Shown here piece by piece: positions 53,630 to 62,633 of a stretch of DNA of 64,000 nucleotides; position 1 is the first letter of the stretch; the number at the start of each line of letters is the position of its first letter. A program made the translations under genes and the position numbers. Under the pieces are notes generated by a model. The model did not search any database and was not told where the DNA came from. It saw nothing but the letters and a program-made list of their open reading frames with translations. The stretch is taken from positions 1 to 64,000 of the forward strand of contig NZ_JABBJN010000023.1 of the NCBI RefSeq assembly GCF_012928505.1. Direction: 5' to 3'. This DNA comes from Achromobacter sp. Bel (lineage in GTDB: Bacteria > Pseudomonadota > Gammaproteobacteria > Burkholderiales > Burkholderiaceae_B).

Positions 53630-54033
53630 ATACCAAACCCGTGCTGAGCGCCGAAGACGTCAAGAAGATCCTCGCCGCGGCCGAAGCACACGCCGTGCAG
53701 AACAAGTGGGCCGTGACCATTTCGGTGGTCGATGACGGCGGCCATCTGCTGGGCATGCTGCGCCTGGACGGCGCGGCCCCGATCTCGGCGCACATCTCGC
53801 CCTCGAAGGCCAAGACCGCCGCGCTGGGCCGCCGCGAATCGCGCGTCTACGAAGAGATGATCAACACCGGCCGCGTGTCGTTCCTGTCGGCGCCGCTGAT
53901 CGACGGCATGCTGGAAGGCGGCGTGCCGATCACCGTCGACGGCCACGTGGTGGGCGCGGTCGGCGTGTCGGGCGTGAAGTCGACCGAAGACGTGCTGATC
54001 GCACAGGCTGGCATCGCCGCGCTGGGCCTGTGA
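53626..54033 (+). CDS. GlcG/HbpS-family heme-binding-like protein
   Basis: 135-aa protein of the GlcG/HbpS (DUF336) family. Visible features are VSVVDDGGHLLGMLRLDGA, SKAKTAALGRRES and GGVPITVDGHVVGAVGVSG. HbpS binds heme and senses oxidative stress in Streptomyces; GlcG is in glycolate operons, and many copies accompany catabolic genes without known function. There is no signal peptide. It is coupled to prpE (ATGA) and to the transporter (GTGA), so it very likely works in acyl-CoA or propionate metabolism. Confidence 0.85.
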   Translation: MNTKPVLSAEDVKKILAAAEAHAVQNKWAVTISVVDDGGHLLGMLRLDGAAPISAHISPSKAKTAALGRRESRVYEEMINTGRVSFLSAPLIDGMLEGGVPITVDGHVVGAVGVSGVKSTEDVLIAQAGIAALGL

Positions 54034-55373
54034 GCCAGCCGCAACAGCCGGGACCGACTGCGGACGGTTCCATGCCGGACGCCGGAGCAGGGAGCGCAAG
54101 CCCCCTGAATCCCGGCGTGGCCAAACGCGAAGTCTGGGCCTGGGCCATGTACGACTTCGCGAATTCCGGCTATACCACCGTGATCCTTACGGCGGTGTTC
54201 AGCACCTATTTCGTCGGCGTGGTCGGTGGGCGCGCCCCATGGGCCACGCTGGCCTGGACGGCGGCGCTGTCGCTGTCCTATCTGCTCATCATGTTGACGA
54301 TGCCCACGCTGGGCGCCCGCGCGGACGTGAGCGGCAGCAAGCGCCGCCTGCTCTACACCAGCACCATCGGCTGCGTGGCTGCGACCCTGGTGCTGACACA
54401 GGCCGGGCCGGGCGACGTCTGGCTGGCGCTGGCCGCCATTGTCGTGTCCAACTACTGCTACTGCGTGGGCGAGTCCGTGGTGGCGGCGTTCCTGCCCGAA
54501 CTGGCCAAACCCGCGGCGCTGGGCCGCGTGTCGGGCTGGGGCTGGAGCTTCGGTTATTGCGGCGGCATGCTCACGCTGGGCTTGTCGCTGGTGGTCGTGA
54601 CGCTGGCCGAAGGGCGCGGCATGACGGCGGAACACTTCGTGCCATGGGTCATCGTCGTCACCTGCGCGGTGTTCGCGCTGGCGGCGCTGCCGTCCTTCTT
54701 CCTCTTGAAAGAGCGTGCGCGCCCCCAGGCGGACAAGCCGCAGGCGCTGCACATGCTCAAGCGTCTGGCCTACGCCTGGCGCGAGACGGGCCAGCATTTC
54801 CCCGAATTCCGCCGGCTGCTGATGTGCATTGCCTGCTATCAGGCGGGCATTTCGGTGGTCATCACGCTGGCGGCCGTGTATGCGTCCGAGGTCATGGGCT
54901 TTACCACGCCCCAGATCATGCTGCTGGTGTTCACGGTGAACATCGGCGCGGCGCTGGGCGCGTTCTCGTTCGGCTACGTGCAGGACCGCATCGGCCATAA
55001 GCCGGCCCTGGCCATCACGCTGTGCGGCTGGATCGTGATGGTGCTGGTCGCGTATGTGGCCACGACGGCGCCGGTGTTCTGGGTGGCCGCCACGCTGGCC
55101 GGCCTGTGCATGGGCACGACCCAAAGCGCCGGCCGCGCGATGACGGGCGCGCTGGCCCCCGCCGGCCGTCTGGCCGAGTTCTTCTCGCTGTGGACCTTCG
55201 CCGTGCAACTGGCCGCCGTGATCGGCCCGCTGACCTACGGCCTGGTGACCTGGGCCACGCACGGCGACCACCGCCTGGCCATCCTCGTGACCGGCCTGTT
55301 CTTCGTGGGCGGCCTGGGCCTGCTGTCGCGCGTGGACATGAAGCGCGGCCTGGCGCGCCGTCCCGCCGTCTGA
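54030..55373 (+). CDS. UMF1 / ATG22-like MFS transporter
   Basis: 447-aa membrane protein with about twelve TM segments. The opening KREVWAWAMYDFANSGYTTVILTAVFSTYF is the hallmark of the UMF1/ATG22 family; yeast Atg22 exports vacuolar amino acids. GTG 54030 overlaps the stop of the GlcG/HbpS-like gene by 4 bases; ATG 54072 would also keep all TM segments. It is the third gene of the prpE unit and may move propionate or a related short acid. The substrate is inferred only from context. Confidence 0.85.
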   Translation: MSQPQQPGPTADGSMPDAGAGSASPLNPGVAKREVWAWAMYDFANSGYTTVILTAVFSTYFVGVVGGRAPWATLAWTAALSLSYLLIMLTMPTLGARADVSGSKRRLLYTSTIGCVAATLVLTQAGPGDVWLALAAIVVSNYCYCVGESVVAAFLPELAKPAALGRVSGWGWSFGYCGGMLTLGLSLVVVTLAEGRGMTAEHFVPWVIVVTCAVFALAALPSFFLLKERARPQADKPQALHMLKRLAYAWRETGQHFPEFRRLLMCIACYQAGISVVITLAAVYASEVMGFTTPQIMLLVFTVNIGAALGAFSFGYVQDRIGHKPALAITLCGWIVMVLVAYVATTAPVFWVAATLAGLCMGTTQSAGRAMTGALAPAGRLAEFFSLWTFAVQLAAVIGPLTYGLVTWATHGDHRLAILVTGLFFVGGLGLLSRVDMKRGLARRPAV

Positions 55374-55702
55374 AAGAACGCCACCCCGCAGGCTGCCGCG
55401 GCTGCGGCCGGGCTGCTATCCTTATGCACTGCCTTTGATGCGTCGCGTGCCACGCGACGCATCAAGCGGATTGCTTTGCACTGCTATGCAGGTGCGTTGT
55501 CAGCTTGTTCGTGCCGCTGGGGGCGATGCCGTCCCGGTGTTTCCCGCCCTGAGCCGGCGCTGTCAGGTCTCTGCGTTTCCATGCACATGCGGGCTCCGGC
55601 CCGCATTTTGCGTAAGGTGCCCGTAAGAGCGCGGCGATACGGTGGCGGGTGGGTAATAAAACAGCAGCACAAACAACAGAATCACCGATTGGAGACAAAA
55701 TC
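55374..55702 (+). other. 329-bp gap before acs
   Basis: No gene is supported here. A 31-bp palindrome lies at 55435-55465, followed by GC-rich sequence and, at 55655-55700, a purine-rich stretch with the acs ribosome-binding site GGAG. I could not call a -35/-10 pair with confidence. Confidence 0.6.
55435..55465. repeat. 31-bp perfect palindrome between the UMF1 gene and acs
   Basis: TTGATGCGTCGCGTG and CACGCGACGCATCAA are perfect 15-base arms around a single C. The element is 61 bases after the transporter stop and has no T tract. I did not see another copy in the window. It may be an operator, a terminator or a repeat element. Confidence 0.75.
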
Positions 55703-57682
55703 ATGTCGAATGCCATTGAGTCCGTACTGGTAGAAACCCGCGTCTTTCCGCCGCCCGAGCGTGCGGCGCAGGGCGCGGCGATTCCCAGCATGGACGCCTA
55801 TAACGCGTTGTGCGCCCAGGTCGAAAACGATTTCGACGGTTTCTGGGCCGGCCAGGCCCGCGACAACCTGACGTGGACAAAGCCGTTCACGCAGGTGCTG
55901 GACGAATCCGACGCCCCGTTCTACCGCTGGTTCGGCGACGGCGAACTGAACGTCTCGGCCAACTGCCTGGACGTGCACCTGACCAACGGCAACGCCGACA
56001 AGACGGCCATCATTTTCGAGGGCGACGACGGCACGGTGAATAAGGTCACCTACCGCGAACTGCTGGCGCGCGTGTGCCGCTTCGCCAACGGCCTGGCCGG
56101 GCTGGGATACAAGAAGGGCGACCGCGCCATCATCTACATGCCCATGTCGATCGAAGCCGTGGTGGCCATGCAGGCCTGCGCGCGCCTGGGCGTGACGCAT
56201 TCGGTGGTGTTCGGCGGCTTCTCGGCCAAGAGCCTGCAAGAGCGCATCGTGGACGTGGGCGCGTCGCTGGTCATCACCGCCGACGAGCAGGTGCGCGGCG
56301 GCAAGACCATTCCGCTGAAAGTCGCGGTGGAAGACGCCATCGCGATGGGCGGCTGCGAAGCCATTTCCAAGATCATCGTGTACCGCCGCACCGGCGGCAA
56401 GGTGCAATGGACCGAAGGCCGCGACCTGTGGATGCACGAGGTCGAGGCCGGCCAGCCCGACACCTGCGAGCCCGTGCCGGTCAATGCCGAGCACCCGCTG
56501 TTCATCCTCTACACGTCCGGTTCCACGGGCAAGCCCAAGGGCGTGCAGCATTCGTCGGCGGGCTACCTGCTGTGGGCGCTGCTGACCGTGAAGTGGACGT
56601 TCGACGCCCGCAAGGACGACGTCTACTGGTGCACGGCCGACGTGGGCTGGGTCACGGGCCACACTTACATCACCTACGGCCCGCTGGCCGCCGGCCTGAC
56701 GCAGGTCGTGTTCGAAGGCGTGCCGACCTACCCGAACGCCGGCCGCTTCTGGGACATGATCGCGCGCCATAAGGTCACCACGTTCTACACGGCGCCCACC
56801 GCCATCCGTTCGCTGATCAAGGCGTCCGAGGCGACGCCCGAGGCGCATCCGAAAAACTACGATCTGGACAGCCTGCGCATCATCGGCACGGTGGGCGAGC
56901 CCATCAACCCCGAAGCCTGGATCTGGTATCACAAGAACGTCGGCCGCGAACGCTGCCCGATCGTGGACACGTGGTGGCAGACCGAAACCGGCGGCCACAT
57001 GATCACCCCGCTGCCGGGCGCCACGCCGACCAAGCCGGGCTCGTGCACGCTACCGCTGCCCGGTATCGCGGCGGCCATCGTCGATGAAACCGGCGGCGAC
57101 GTCGAAAAGGGCAATGGCGGCTTCCTGGTCATCAAGCGTCCGTGGCCCGCGATGATCCGCAACATCTGGGGCGATCCGGAACGCTTCAAGAAAAGCTACT
57201 TCCCGTCCGAACTGCGCGGCTATTACCTGGCCGGCGACGGCGCGCAGCGCGACGCGGACGGCTACTTCTGGATCATGGGCCGGATCGACGACGTGCTGAA
57301 CGTGTCGGGCCACCGCCTGGGCACGATGGAGGTCGAATCGGCGCTGGTGGCGCATGAGCTGGTGGCGGAAGCCGCCGTGGTGGGCCGTCCTGACGACACG
57401 ACCGGCGAAGCCGTGGTGGCGTTCGTGGTGCTGAAGCAGGCGCGTCCGGAAGGCGCCGAGGCGCAGGCCATCGCCAAGCTGCTGCGCGACTGGGTGGCCA
57501 AGGAGATCGGCCCCATCGCCAAGCCCAAGGACATCCGCTTTGGCGACAACCTGCCCAAGACGCGTTCGGGCAAGATCATGCGCCGCCTGCTGCGCGTGGT
57601 GGCCAAGGGCGAGGAAGTCACGCAGGACGTGTCCACGCTGGAGAACCCGGCCATCCTGGAACAGTTGGCCAAGCCCCTGTAA
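55703..57682 (+). CDS. acs: Acetyl-CoA synthetase
   Basis: Activates acetate to acetyl-CoA through acetyl-AMP. The 659-aa ANL enzyme has the Acs-type [57 protein letters not shown] and [20 protein letters not shown], and the regulatory lysine motif [16 protein letters not shown] 55703 has GGAG 10 bases upstream; the frame back to 55649 is not homologous. It ends at a strong terminator. Confidence 0.95.
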   Translation: MSNAIESVLVETRVFPPPERAAQGAAIPSMDAYNALCAQVENDFDGFWAGQARDNLTWTKPFTQVLDESDAPFYRWFGDGELNVSANCLDVHLTNGNADKTAIIFEGDDGTVNKVTYRELLARVCRFANGLAGLGYKKGDRAIIYMPMSIEAVVAMQACARLGVTHSVVFGGFSAKSLQERIVDVGASLVITADEQVRGGKTIPLKVAVEDAIAMGGCEAISKIIVYRRTGGKVQWTEGRDLWMHEVEAGQPDTCEPVPVNAEHPLFILYTSGSTGKPKGVQHSSAGYLLWALLTVKWTFDARKDDVYWCTADVGWVTGHTYITYGPLAAGLTQVVFEGVPTYPNAGRFWDMIARHKVTTFYTAPTAIRSLIKASEATPEAHPKNYDLDSLRIIGTVGEPINPEAWIWYHKNVGRERCPIVDTWWQTETGGHMITPLPGATPTKPGSCTLPLPGIAAAIVDETGGDVEKGNGGFLVIKRPWPAMIRNIWGDPERFKKSYFPSELRGYYLAGDGAQRDADGYFWIMGRIDDVLNVSGHRLGTMEVESALVAHELVAEAAVVGRPDDTTGEAVVAFVVLKQARPEGAEAQAIAKLLRDWVAKEIGPIAKPKDIRFGDNLPKTRSGKIMRRLLRVVAKGEEVTQDVSTLENPAILEQLAKPL

Positions 57683-57736
57683 GCGCCTCCGGCCGCAAGC
57701 GGCAGGAAGCTTGCGGCAGGACGGGAGCATAATGTC

Positions 57737-57783
57737 AGACGCCCGCACCGGTAAGCGCCGGTCCGGGCGTCTTTTCTTTTTTT
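57737..57783 (+). terminator. Rho-independent terminator of acs
   Basis: AGACGCCCG pairs with CGGGCGTCT, and an inner ACCGG pairs with CCGGT with one C-C mismatch between them. TTTTCTTTTTTT follows. Confidence 0.9.
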
Positions 57784-57810
57784 CACCCCTTACTACACGG
57801 AGCCACGGAC

Positions 57811-58698
57811 GTGAGCCGCAGCAGTTTCGATCGCGCAGGGCTGGCCCTGATGCTCAGCACCATCGTGGTGTGGGCAGGCAGTTGGATCGCGATGAAACTG
57901 ATCGTGCCCTACATCGGTCCGTTCGACTTCGTGGCGCTGCGCTACGTAACGGGCAGCCTGGTGCTGTTCGCGTTGGCGATCGCCACGCGGCGGCCGCTGG
58001 CCATGCCGCCGTGGAAATTGACCCTGCTGATCGGGTTGACGCAAACGGCGGGGTTCCAGGGCTTTGTGCAGACGGCGCTGGTGTCGGGCGGCGTGGGCAA
58101 GGTTTCGCTGATGGCCTACACGATGCCGTTCTGGGTGGTGTTGTTCGCCTGGTGGCTGCTGGGTGAGCGCCCGTCGATCCGGCACGCCCTGGGCATCGGC
58201 CTGGCGGCGGTGGGCCTGGTCTGTTTCGTGGAACCCTGGAACGGCCTGGGCGACATTCGCCCCGTGCTGCTGGGCCTGGGCAGTGGCCTGTGCTGGGGCG
58301 TGGGCACCGTGCTGTCCAAGCGGATGTTCGAACGCCATGCCCCCGACGTGATGACATTCACCGCCTGGCAGATGTTGTTTGGCGGACTGGTCATGGTGCC
58401 GGTGGCCTATCTGGTGCCGCAAATGACCGCGCAGTGGCACTGGCCGCTTTGGACCGGCATGGCCTACATCGTGCTGATCGCGACGGCAGCGGGCTGGCTG
58501 CTGTGGCTGCAAGTGGTGCGCCGCGTTCCCGCGTCGATCGCGGGGTTGTCCAGCCTGGGCGTGCCTGTCGTGGCGATGCTGTTGGCTTGGGTGATCCTGT
58601 CCGAACGCCCTTCGCTGGGTGAAGTCGGCGGCATGGTCCTGATCCTGGCCGGCATCTTCGTCGTCAGTCGCGCGGCGCCCGCGGCGCGCGTGTCGTGA
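57811..58698 (+). CDS. EamA/DMT-family transporter
   Basis: 295-aa inner-membrane protein with ten TM segments in two EamA repeats (about 8-135 and 150-285). Typical motifs are IVVWAGSWIAMKL, PFDFVALRYVTGS and the second-repeat GVPVVAMLLAWVILSERPSLGEV. Family members export amino acids or other metabolites. The start is GTG 57811, with ACGGAG upstream. It lies between acs and ltaE, 58 bases before ltaE, so export of threonine or a related amino acid is a possible but unproven role. Confidence 0.85.
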   Translation: MSRSSFDRAGLALMLSTIVVWAGSWIAMKLIVPYIGPFDFVALRYVTGSLVLFALAIATRRPLAMPPWKLTLLIGLTQTAGFQGFVQTALVSGGVGKVSLMAYTMPFWVVLFAWWLLGERPSIRHALGIGLAAVGLVCFVEPWNGLGDIRPVLLGLGSGLCWGVGTVLSKRMFERHAPDVMTFTAWQMLFGGLVMVPVAYLVPQMTAQWHWPLWTGMAYIVLIATAAGWLLWLQVVRRVPASIAGLSSLGVPVVAMLLAWVILSERPSLGEVGGMVLILAGIFVVSRAAPAARVS

Positions 58699-58756
58699 TT
58701 GGGCCGTTCACATTTCCGCCTTCCTTCCGCTTCCATTCCCTTTCCAAGGACTTCCC

Positions 58757-59767
58757 ATGATCGATCTGCGTAGCGACACTGTCACACGGCCCTCGGCGGC
58801 CATGTTGCAGGCGATGGTTTCCGCCCCGTTGGGCGATGACGTAATGGGCGACGATCCGACCGTGATCCAGCTGCAGGTGGCCGTGGCCGAGCGCGCGGGC
58901 AAGGCGGCGGGGCTTTTCTTCCCGTCCGGCACGCAAAGCAACCTGGCCGCGCTGATGGCGCATTGCGACCGGGGCGACGAATACCTGGTGGGACAATTGG
59001 CCCACACCTACAAATACGAAGGCGGTGGCGCGGCGGTGCTGGGCAGCATCCAGCCGCAACCCATCGAGCACGCGGAAGACGGGTCGCTGCCGCTGGAAAA
59101 ACTGGCGGCAGCGGTGAAGCCGTTGGGCGACGCGCATTTTGCCCGCACCCGCTTGCTGGCGTTGGAGAACACCTTCCATGGCAAGCTGATCCCGGCGGCC
59201 TACATCCAGGCCGCGACGGACTGGGCGCGCGGTCAGGGCCTGGGCACGCACCTGGACGGCGCGCGCGTATTCAATGCGGCCGTGGCCAGCGGCAAACCCT
59301 TGGCTGACATGTGCCGGCCCTTCGATTCGGTATCCATCTGTTTTTCGAAGGGCCTGGGCGCGCCGGTGGGCTCCGTGCTGGTGGGCAGCCAGGAACTGAT
59401 CGCCCGCGCGCACCGTTGGCGCAAGATGCTGGGCGGCGGCTTGCGCCAGTCCGGCGTGCTGGCGGCCGCATGCCTCTACGCGCTGGCGCACAACGTCGAT
59501 CGGTTGGCCGACGACCACGAGAACGCCCGCGCGCTGGCGGAGGGCTTGCGCGCCATTCCCGGCGTCAAGGTCTTGAGCCAGGACACCAACATGCTGTTCG
59601 TGGAATTTGAGCCGTCGCGCTGCGAGGCGTTGACGGCCGCATTGGCCAAGGACGATATCCAGATGCGCGCCGTCTACGGCGGCCCGACGCGCCTGGTGAC
59701 GCACCTGGACGTGTCCGCCGACGATGTGCGGCGGGTCGTCCAGGCCGTGGCGCGCCATCTGGCCTGA
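58757..59767 (+). CDS. ltaE: Low-specificity L-threonine aldolase
   Basis: PLP enzyme that splits L-threonine or allo-threonine into glycine and acetaldehyde. The 336-aa protein has the family start MIDLRSDTVTRPSAAMLQAM, GDDVMGDDPTV, FPSGTQSNLAAL, THLDGARVFNAAVA and the PLP lysine in ICFSKGLGAPVGS. AAGGA precedes ATG 58757. Its acetaldehyde could be oxidised to acetate and feed the nearby acs. Confidence 0.93.
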   Translation: MIDLRSDTVTRPSAAMLQAMVSAPLGDDVMGDDPTVIQLQVAVAERAGKAAGLFFPSGTQSNLAALMAHCDRGDEYLVGQLAHTYKYEGGGAAVLGSIQPQPIEHAEDGSLPLEKLAAAVKPLGDAHFARTRLLALENTFHGKLIPAAYIQAATDWARGQGLGTHLDGARVFNAAVASGKPLADMCRPFDSVSICFSKGLGAPVGSVLVGSQELIARAHRWRKMLGGGLRQSGVLAAACLYALAHNVDRLADDHENARALAEGLRAIPGVKVLSQDTNMLFVEFEPSRCEALTAALAKDDIQMRAVYGGPTRLVTHLDVSADDVRRVVQAVARHLA

Positions 59768-59777
59768 GCCGCGCGGA

Positions 59778-61103
59778 TCAGGCGCTGGCGCGCAGCACGT
59801 CCGCCAGCACGGTGAAAAGCTCGTCGATCTGGGCGCGTTCGATGATGAGCGGGGGCGACAGCAGCATCGTGTCGCCCGCCGACCGGATCAGGCATCCGCG
59901 TTCCAGGCAGGCGTTGTGCACCGCATAGGCGCGCTGGCCTGGCTGGCCTTCCAGCGGCGCCAGTTCAATCGCCGCCAGCAGGCCGATGTTGCGGATGTCG
60001 ACCACGTGCGGCAGTCCTTTCAGGCTATGCGCCGCGTCCTCCCAATAACGCGACAGTTCCTGGCTGCGTTGAAACAGGCCTTCCCGGCGGCAGATGTCCA
60101 GTGTCGCCAAGCCGGCCGCGCATGCGACCGGATGGCCCGAATAGGTGTAGCCGTGCGCCAGCTCGATGACGTTTTCCGGCCCCTGCATGAACGCGTCGTA
60201 CACGTGCCGCTGCACCAGCGTCGCGCCCATGGGGATGGCGCCGTTGGTCAGGCCCTTGGCGCTGGTGATGATGTCCGGCTTGACGCCGAAATAGGATGAC
60301 GCGAAGGCGCCGTCGATGCGGCCGAACGCACAGATCACCTCATCGAATATCAGCAGAATGCCGTGTGCGTCGCAGATGTCGCGCAGCCGCTGCAGGTACC
60401 CCCGGGGCGGCACGATCACGCCGGTGGAACCGGCGACCGGTTCGACGATGACCGCGGCGATGGTCGAGGCGTCGTGCAGCGCCACAATGCGTTCCAGCGT
60501 GTCGGCCAGATGGGCGCCCCAATCCGGCTGGCCGCGCGTATAGGCCATCTGCTGGCGGTCATAGGTGTGGGGCAGGTGGTCCACGAAGGGCAGCAGATTG
60601 CCGAAAGGCTTGCGATGGCCGCCGATGCCCGACACCGACAGGCCGCCGAACCCCACGCCGTGATAAGACCGTTCGCGCCCGATCAGCCGCACGCGCTGGC
60701 CCTGGCCTCGCGCCCGGTGGTAGCCCAGCGCGATTTTCAGGGCGGTGTCGACCGCCTCTGATCCCGAGTTCGAAAAGAAGACGTTGGAAAAGCCCGCGGG
60801 CGCTTCGGCGCACAATGCATCGGCCAGCTCGAAGGCCAGCGGGTGGCTCATCTGGAACGACGGCGCGTAGTCCAGCTCGTAAGCGGTGCGGGCGATGGTT
60901 TCGACGATTTCAGGGCGGCGGTGGCCCGCGTTCACGCACCACAGGCCGGCGATGCCGTCCAGCACGCGACGGCCGTCGGGGCGGATGTAGTGCATGCCTT
61001 CGGCGGCGCTGAACAGCACCGGATCCCGCTTGACGCGCCGATTGGCGGTGAAGGGCATCCAATAGGCTTCGGGATTGGGGGAGGAAGCGGGGAGCGACGG
61101 CAT
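59778..61103 (-). CDS. Class III aminotransferase, omega-amino acid:pyruvate type
   Basis: 441-aa fold-type I PLP aminotransferase. It has YWMPFTANRRVKRDPVLF, FSNSGSEAVDTALKIALGYHRARG, ERSYHGVGFGG, the cofactor Asp in LIFDEVICAFGR and the PLP lysine in TSAKGLTNGAIPMGA. The YWMPFTANR start is typical of beta-alanine/omega-amino acid:pyruvate transaminases, whose product from beta-alanine, malonate semialdehyde, is a substrate for mmsA-type enzymes. It is the only gene between the TTGTAT/ATACAA site at 61141-61166 and ltaE. Confidence 0.88.
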   Translation of the reverse strand: MPSLPASSPNPEAYWMPFTANRRVKRDPVLFSAAEGMHYIRPDGRRVLDGIAGLWCVNAGHRRPEIVETIARTAYELDYAPSFQMSHPLAFELADALCAEAPAGFSNVFFSNSGSEAVDTALKIALGYHRARGQGQRVRLIGRERSYHGVGFGGLSVSGIGGHRKPFGNLLPFVDHLPHTYDRQQMAYTRGQPDWGAHLADTLERIVALHDASTIAAVIVEPVAGSTGVIVPPRGYLQRLRDICDAHGILLIFDEVICAFGRIDGAFASSYFGVKPDIITSAKGLTNGAIPMGATLVQRHVYDAFMQGPENVIELAHGYTYSGHPVACAAGLATLDICRREGLFQRSQELSRYWEDAAHSLKGLPHVVDIRNIGLLAAIELAPLEGQPGQRAYAVHNACLERGCLIRSAGDTMLLSPPLIIERAQIDELFTVLADVLRASA

Positions 61104-61140
61104 GGGAGATCCTGCGCAGGTAGATTCGGGTTTGCCTATT

Positions 61141-61166
61141 TTGTATTAAATAAATAATAAATACAA
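61141..61166 (-). promoter_or_regulatory. GntR operator candidate upstream of the aminotransferase gene
   Basis: TTGTATT (61141-61147) and AATACAA (61160-61166) are perfect inverted arms around an AT-only spacer of 12 bases. It is 38-63 bases before the start codon on the minus strand. The same arms occur upstream of the GntR gene. Confidence 0.6.
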
Positions 61167-61230
61167 TATGGGCCGTGAGCCAGCGCCTGCGCAAGGCCCA
61201 TGCGTCAGCCCTCGCCGGCCGACGGCGGGC

Positions 61231-61275
61231 GGGGCGCGGGAAGGGGGCGCGGGAAGGGGGCGCGGGAAGGGGGCG
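61231..61275. repeat. 13-bp G-rich tandem repeat after the GntR gene
   Basis: Three perfect copies of GGGGCGCGGGAAG (61231-61269) are followed by GGGGCG. The array ends exactly at the stop codon side of the minus-strand GntR gene, so copy-number change would alter only the 3' flank. Confidence 0.9.
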
Positions 61276-62157
61276 TCAGGAGGCTTGCAGCGAAGCTTTC
61301 AGGTGGCGGCGCATCAGTTGCGCCGCCCATTCCTGGTCGCCCGATTCCAGTGCTTCGATGATCTGCAGGTGTTCGCTGCTGGAGTTGACGAAGCGCGCGT
61401 CGCGATAGAACGCGGCGTGTTCTTCCAGCCGGCGCAACTGGTTCTGCTGCTGCACCGCCTGCAGGATGTAGCGGTTGCCCGAGAAGCGGGCCAGCAATTC
61501 ATGGAAGGACGCGTTCAGCGCGAAGAAATCGGTGGCCGAGATGTCGGCGTCGTCGCGTTGAATCAGCGCTTCGTGCGCGGCGCGCATACGCGCCAGCGCC
61601 GGTTTGTCGACACGGAACGTGGGTTCCAGCAACCCGGCGCATTCGATGGTCATGCGGAAGCGGTAGCTCTCGCTGAGCGCTTCGGCGCTTTCAAGCGACG
61701 GGGCGAATTGCCAGCCGTGCCCTTTGCGCTTTTCAATCAGCCCGTCGGCAGACAGTTGCAGAAGCGTCTTGGCCAATACGCTGCGCGGGGCGCCATAGCG
61801 TTGGAGCAGCTCGCGTTCCGTGAAGGTTTCGGGCAGGCCGCGCGAGGCGCGGTCATCGATCAGCCGTCGATAGAGTTCGTTTTGCGTGGGACCGGTGCTT
61901 TCGAACAGGGGCGCGCCCGCCGCTGCGTTGTCGGCGACGGTATAGCCGCTGTTGGGGCGGTGGGTGATCAGGCCCTGGGCGGCCAGCAAGCGCAGCGCGC
62001 CGCGCACGGGCGTGCGCGACACCTTGTAGGCCGCGGCCAGCGCTTCTTCGGACAGGTGATCGCCCGGCGGGTAGCGCCGCGCCACGATGTCTTCAGCGAT
62101 ATGGCGCGCCAGATCGACTTGCAGCGGCGTGGGGCGGGCGGGGGCGGCGGTGGACAT
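61276..62157 (-). CDS. GntR/FCD regulator with two winged-HTH domains
   Basis: 293-aa regulator. Residues about 12-76 are a normal GntR winged HTH (YPPGDHLSEEALAAAYKVSR, TPVRGALRLLAAQGLI). Residues about 93-152 look like a second winged HTH (PETFTERELLQRYGAPRSVL, AKTLLQLSADGLIEKR). Residues about 160-290 are an FCD effector domain with metal-type His in NASFHELL, SEHLQII and MRRHLK. I chose ATG 62157; ATG 62220 would add 21 Arg/Pro-rich residues. Neither has a good ribosome-binding site. It likely controls the aminotransferase and itself through the TTGTAT sites. Confidence 0.8.
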   Translation of the reverse strand: MSTAAPARPTPLQVDLARHIAEDIVARRYPPGDHLSEEALAAAYKVSRTPVRGALRLLAAQGLITHRPNSGYTVADNAAAGAPLFESTGPTQNELYRRLIDDRASRGLPETFTERELLQRYGAPRSVLAKTLLQLSADGLIEKRKGHGWQFAPSLESAEALSESYRFRMTIECAGLLEPTFRVDKPALARMRAAHEALIQRDDADISATDFFALNASFHELLARFSGNRYILQAVQQQNQLRRLEEHAAFYRDARFVNSSSEHLQIIEALESGDQEWAAQLMRRHLKASLQAS

Positions 62158-62252
62158 GGCGCGTCGGCGTGGCGGAAAAAGGCGGCGAAGCGGGAATGGT
62201 ACCGGAGAGCCGCTGGCCATTGCACAAAGACATAAGCGGCATGGTTTGGGTT

Positions 62253-62271
62253 TTGTATAAGATTAATACAA
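62253..62271 (-). promoter_or_regulatory. GntR operator candidate upstream of the GntR gene
   Basis: TTGTAT (62253-62258) and ATACAA (62266-62271) are inverted arms with a 7-base spacer. The arms are the same as at 61141-61166, but the spacer is different. Confidence 0.55.
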
Positions 62272-62288
62272 AGCTCGGGGTGCCTCGC

Positions 62289-62633
62289 TCAGCCATGACG
62301 GCTGCGGCTATCGGACGGGGCCTCATCGCGTTCGGCCATGCCGTAATCCCGCAGCACCTGGGCCACCCGCAGGCGATAGTTCTGGAACACGCCGCCGCGC
62401 CCCGCTTCCTGCGCGCGGCGATGCGATTCCAGCGAACGCCAGCGCTTGACCGCGTCTTCATCGCGCCAGAATGACAGCGACAGCAGCTTGCCCGGTTGGC
62501 TCAGGCTTTGGAAGCGCTCGACGGAAATGAATCCGTCGATGGCCTTGAGCTCGTCGATCAGGCCCGCGGCGATCTGCAGGTAGGGGTCGGGGTTGCCATG
62601 GGCGGGTTCGACTTCGAATATCACGGCGATCAT
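62289..62633 (-). CDS. Antibiotic biosynthesis monooxygenase (ABM) domain protein
   Basis: 114-aa ferredoxin-like ABM protein: AVIFEVEPAHGNPDPYLQIA, DGFISVERFQSLSQPGKLLSLSFW and SLESHRRAQEAGR, with RDEDAVKRWRS between them. Members are cofactor-free monooxygenases or heme-related dimers, and many have no known substrate. It overlaps the P450 gene by 4 bases (ATGA), so the pair is translationally coupled. Confidence 0.85.
   Translation of the reverse strand: MIAVIFEVEPAHGNPDPYLQIAAGLIDELKAIDGFISVERFQSLSQPGKLLSLSFWRDEDAVKRWRSLESHRRAQEAGRGGVFQNYRLRVAQVLRDYGMAERDEAPSDSRSRHG

Noticed and set aside
55435-55626. Small frames starting at the 31-bp palindrome
   Set aside because: Nearly the same start appears on both strands because of the symmetry; products have no motifs and different continuations.
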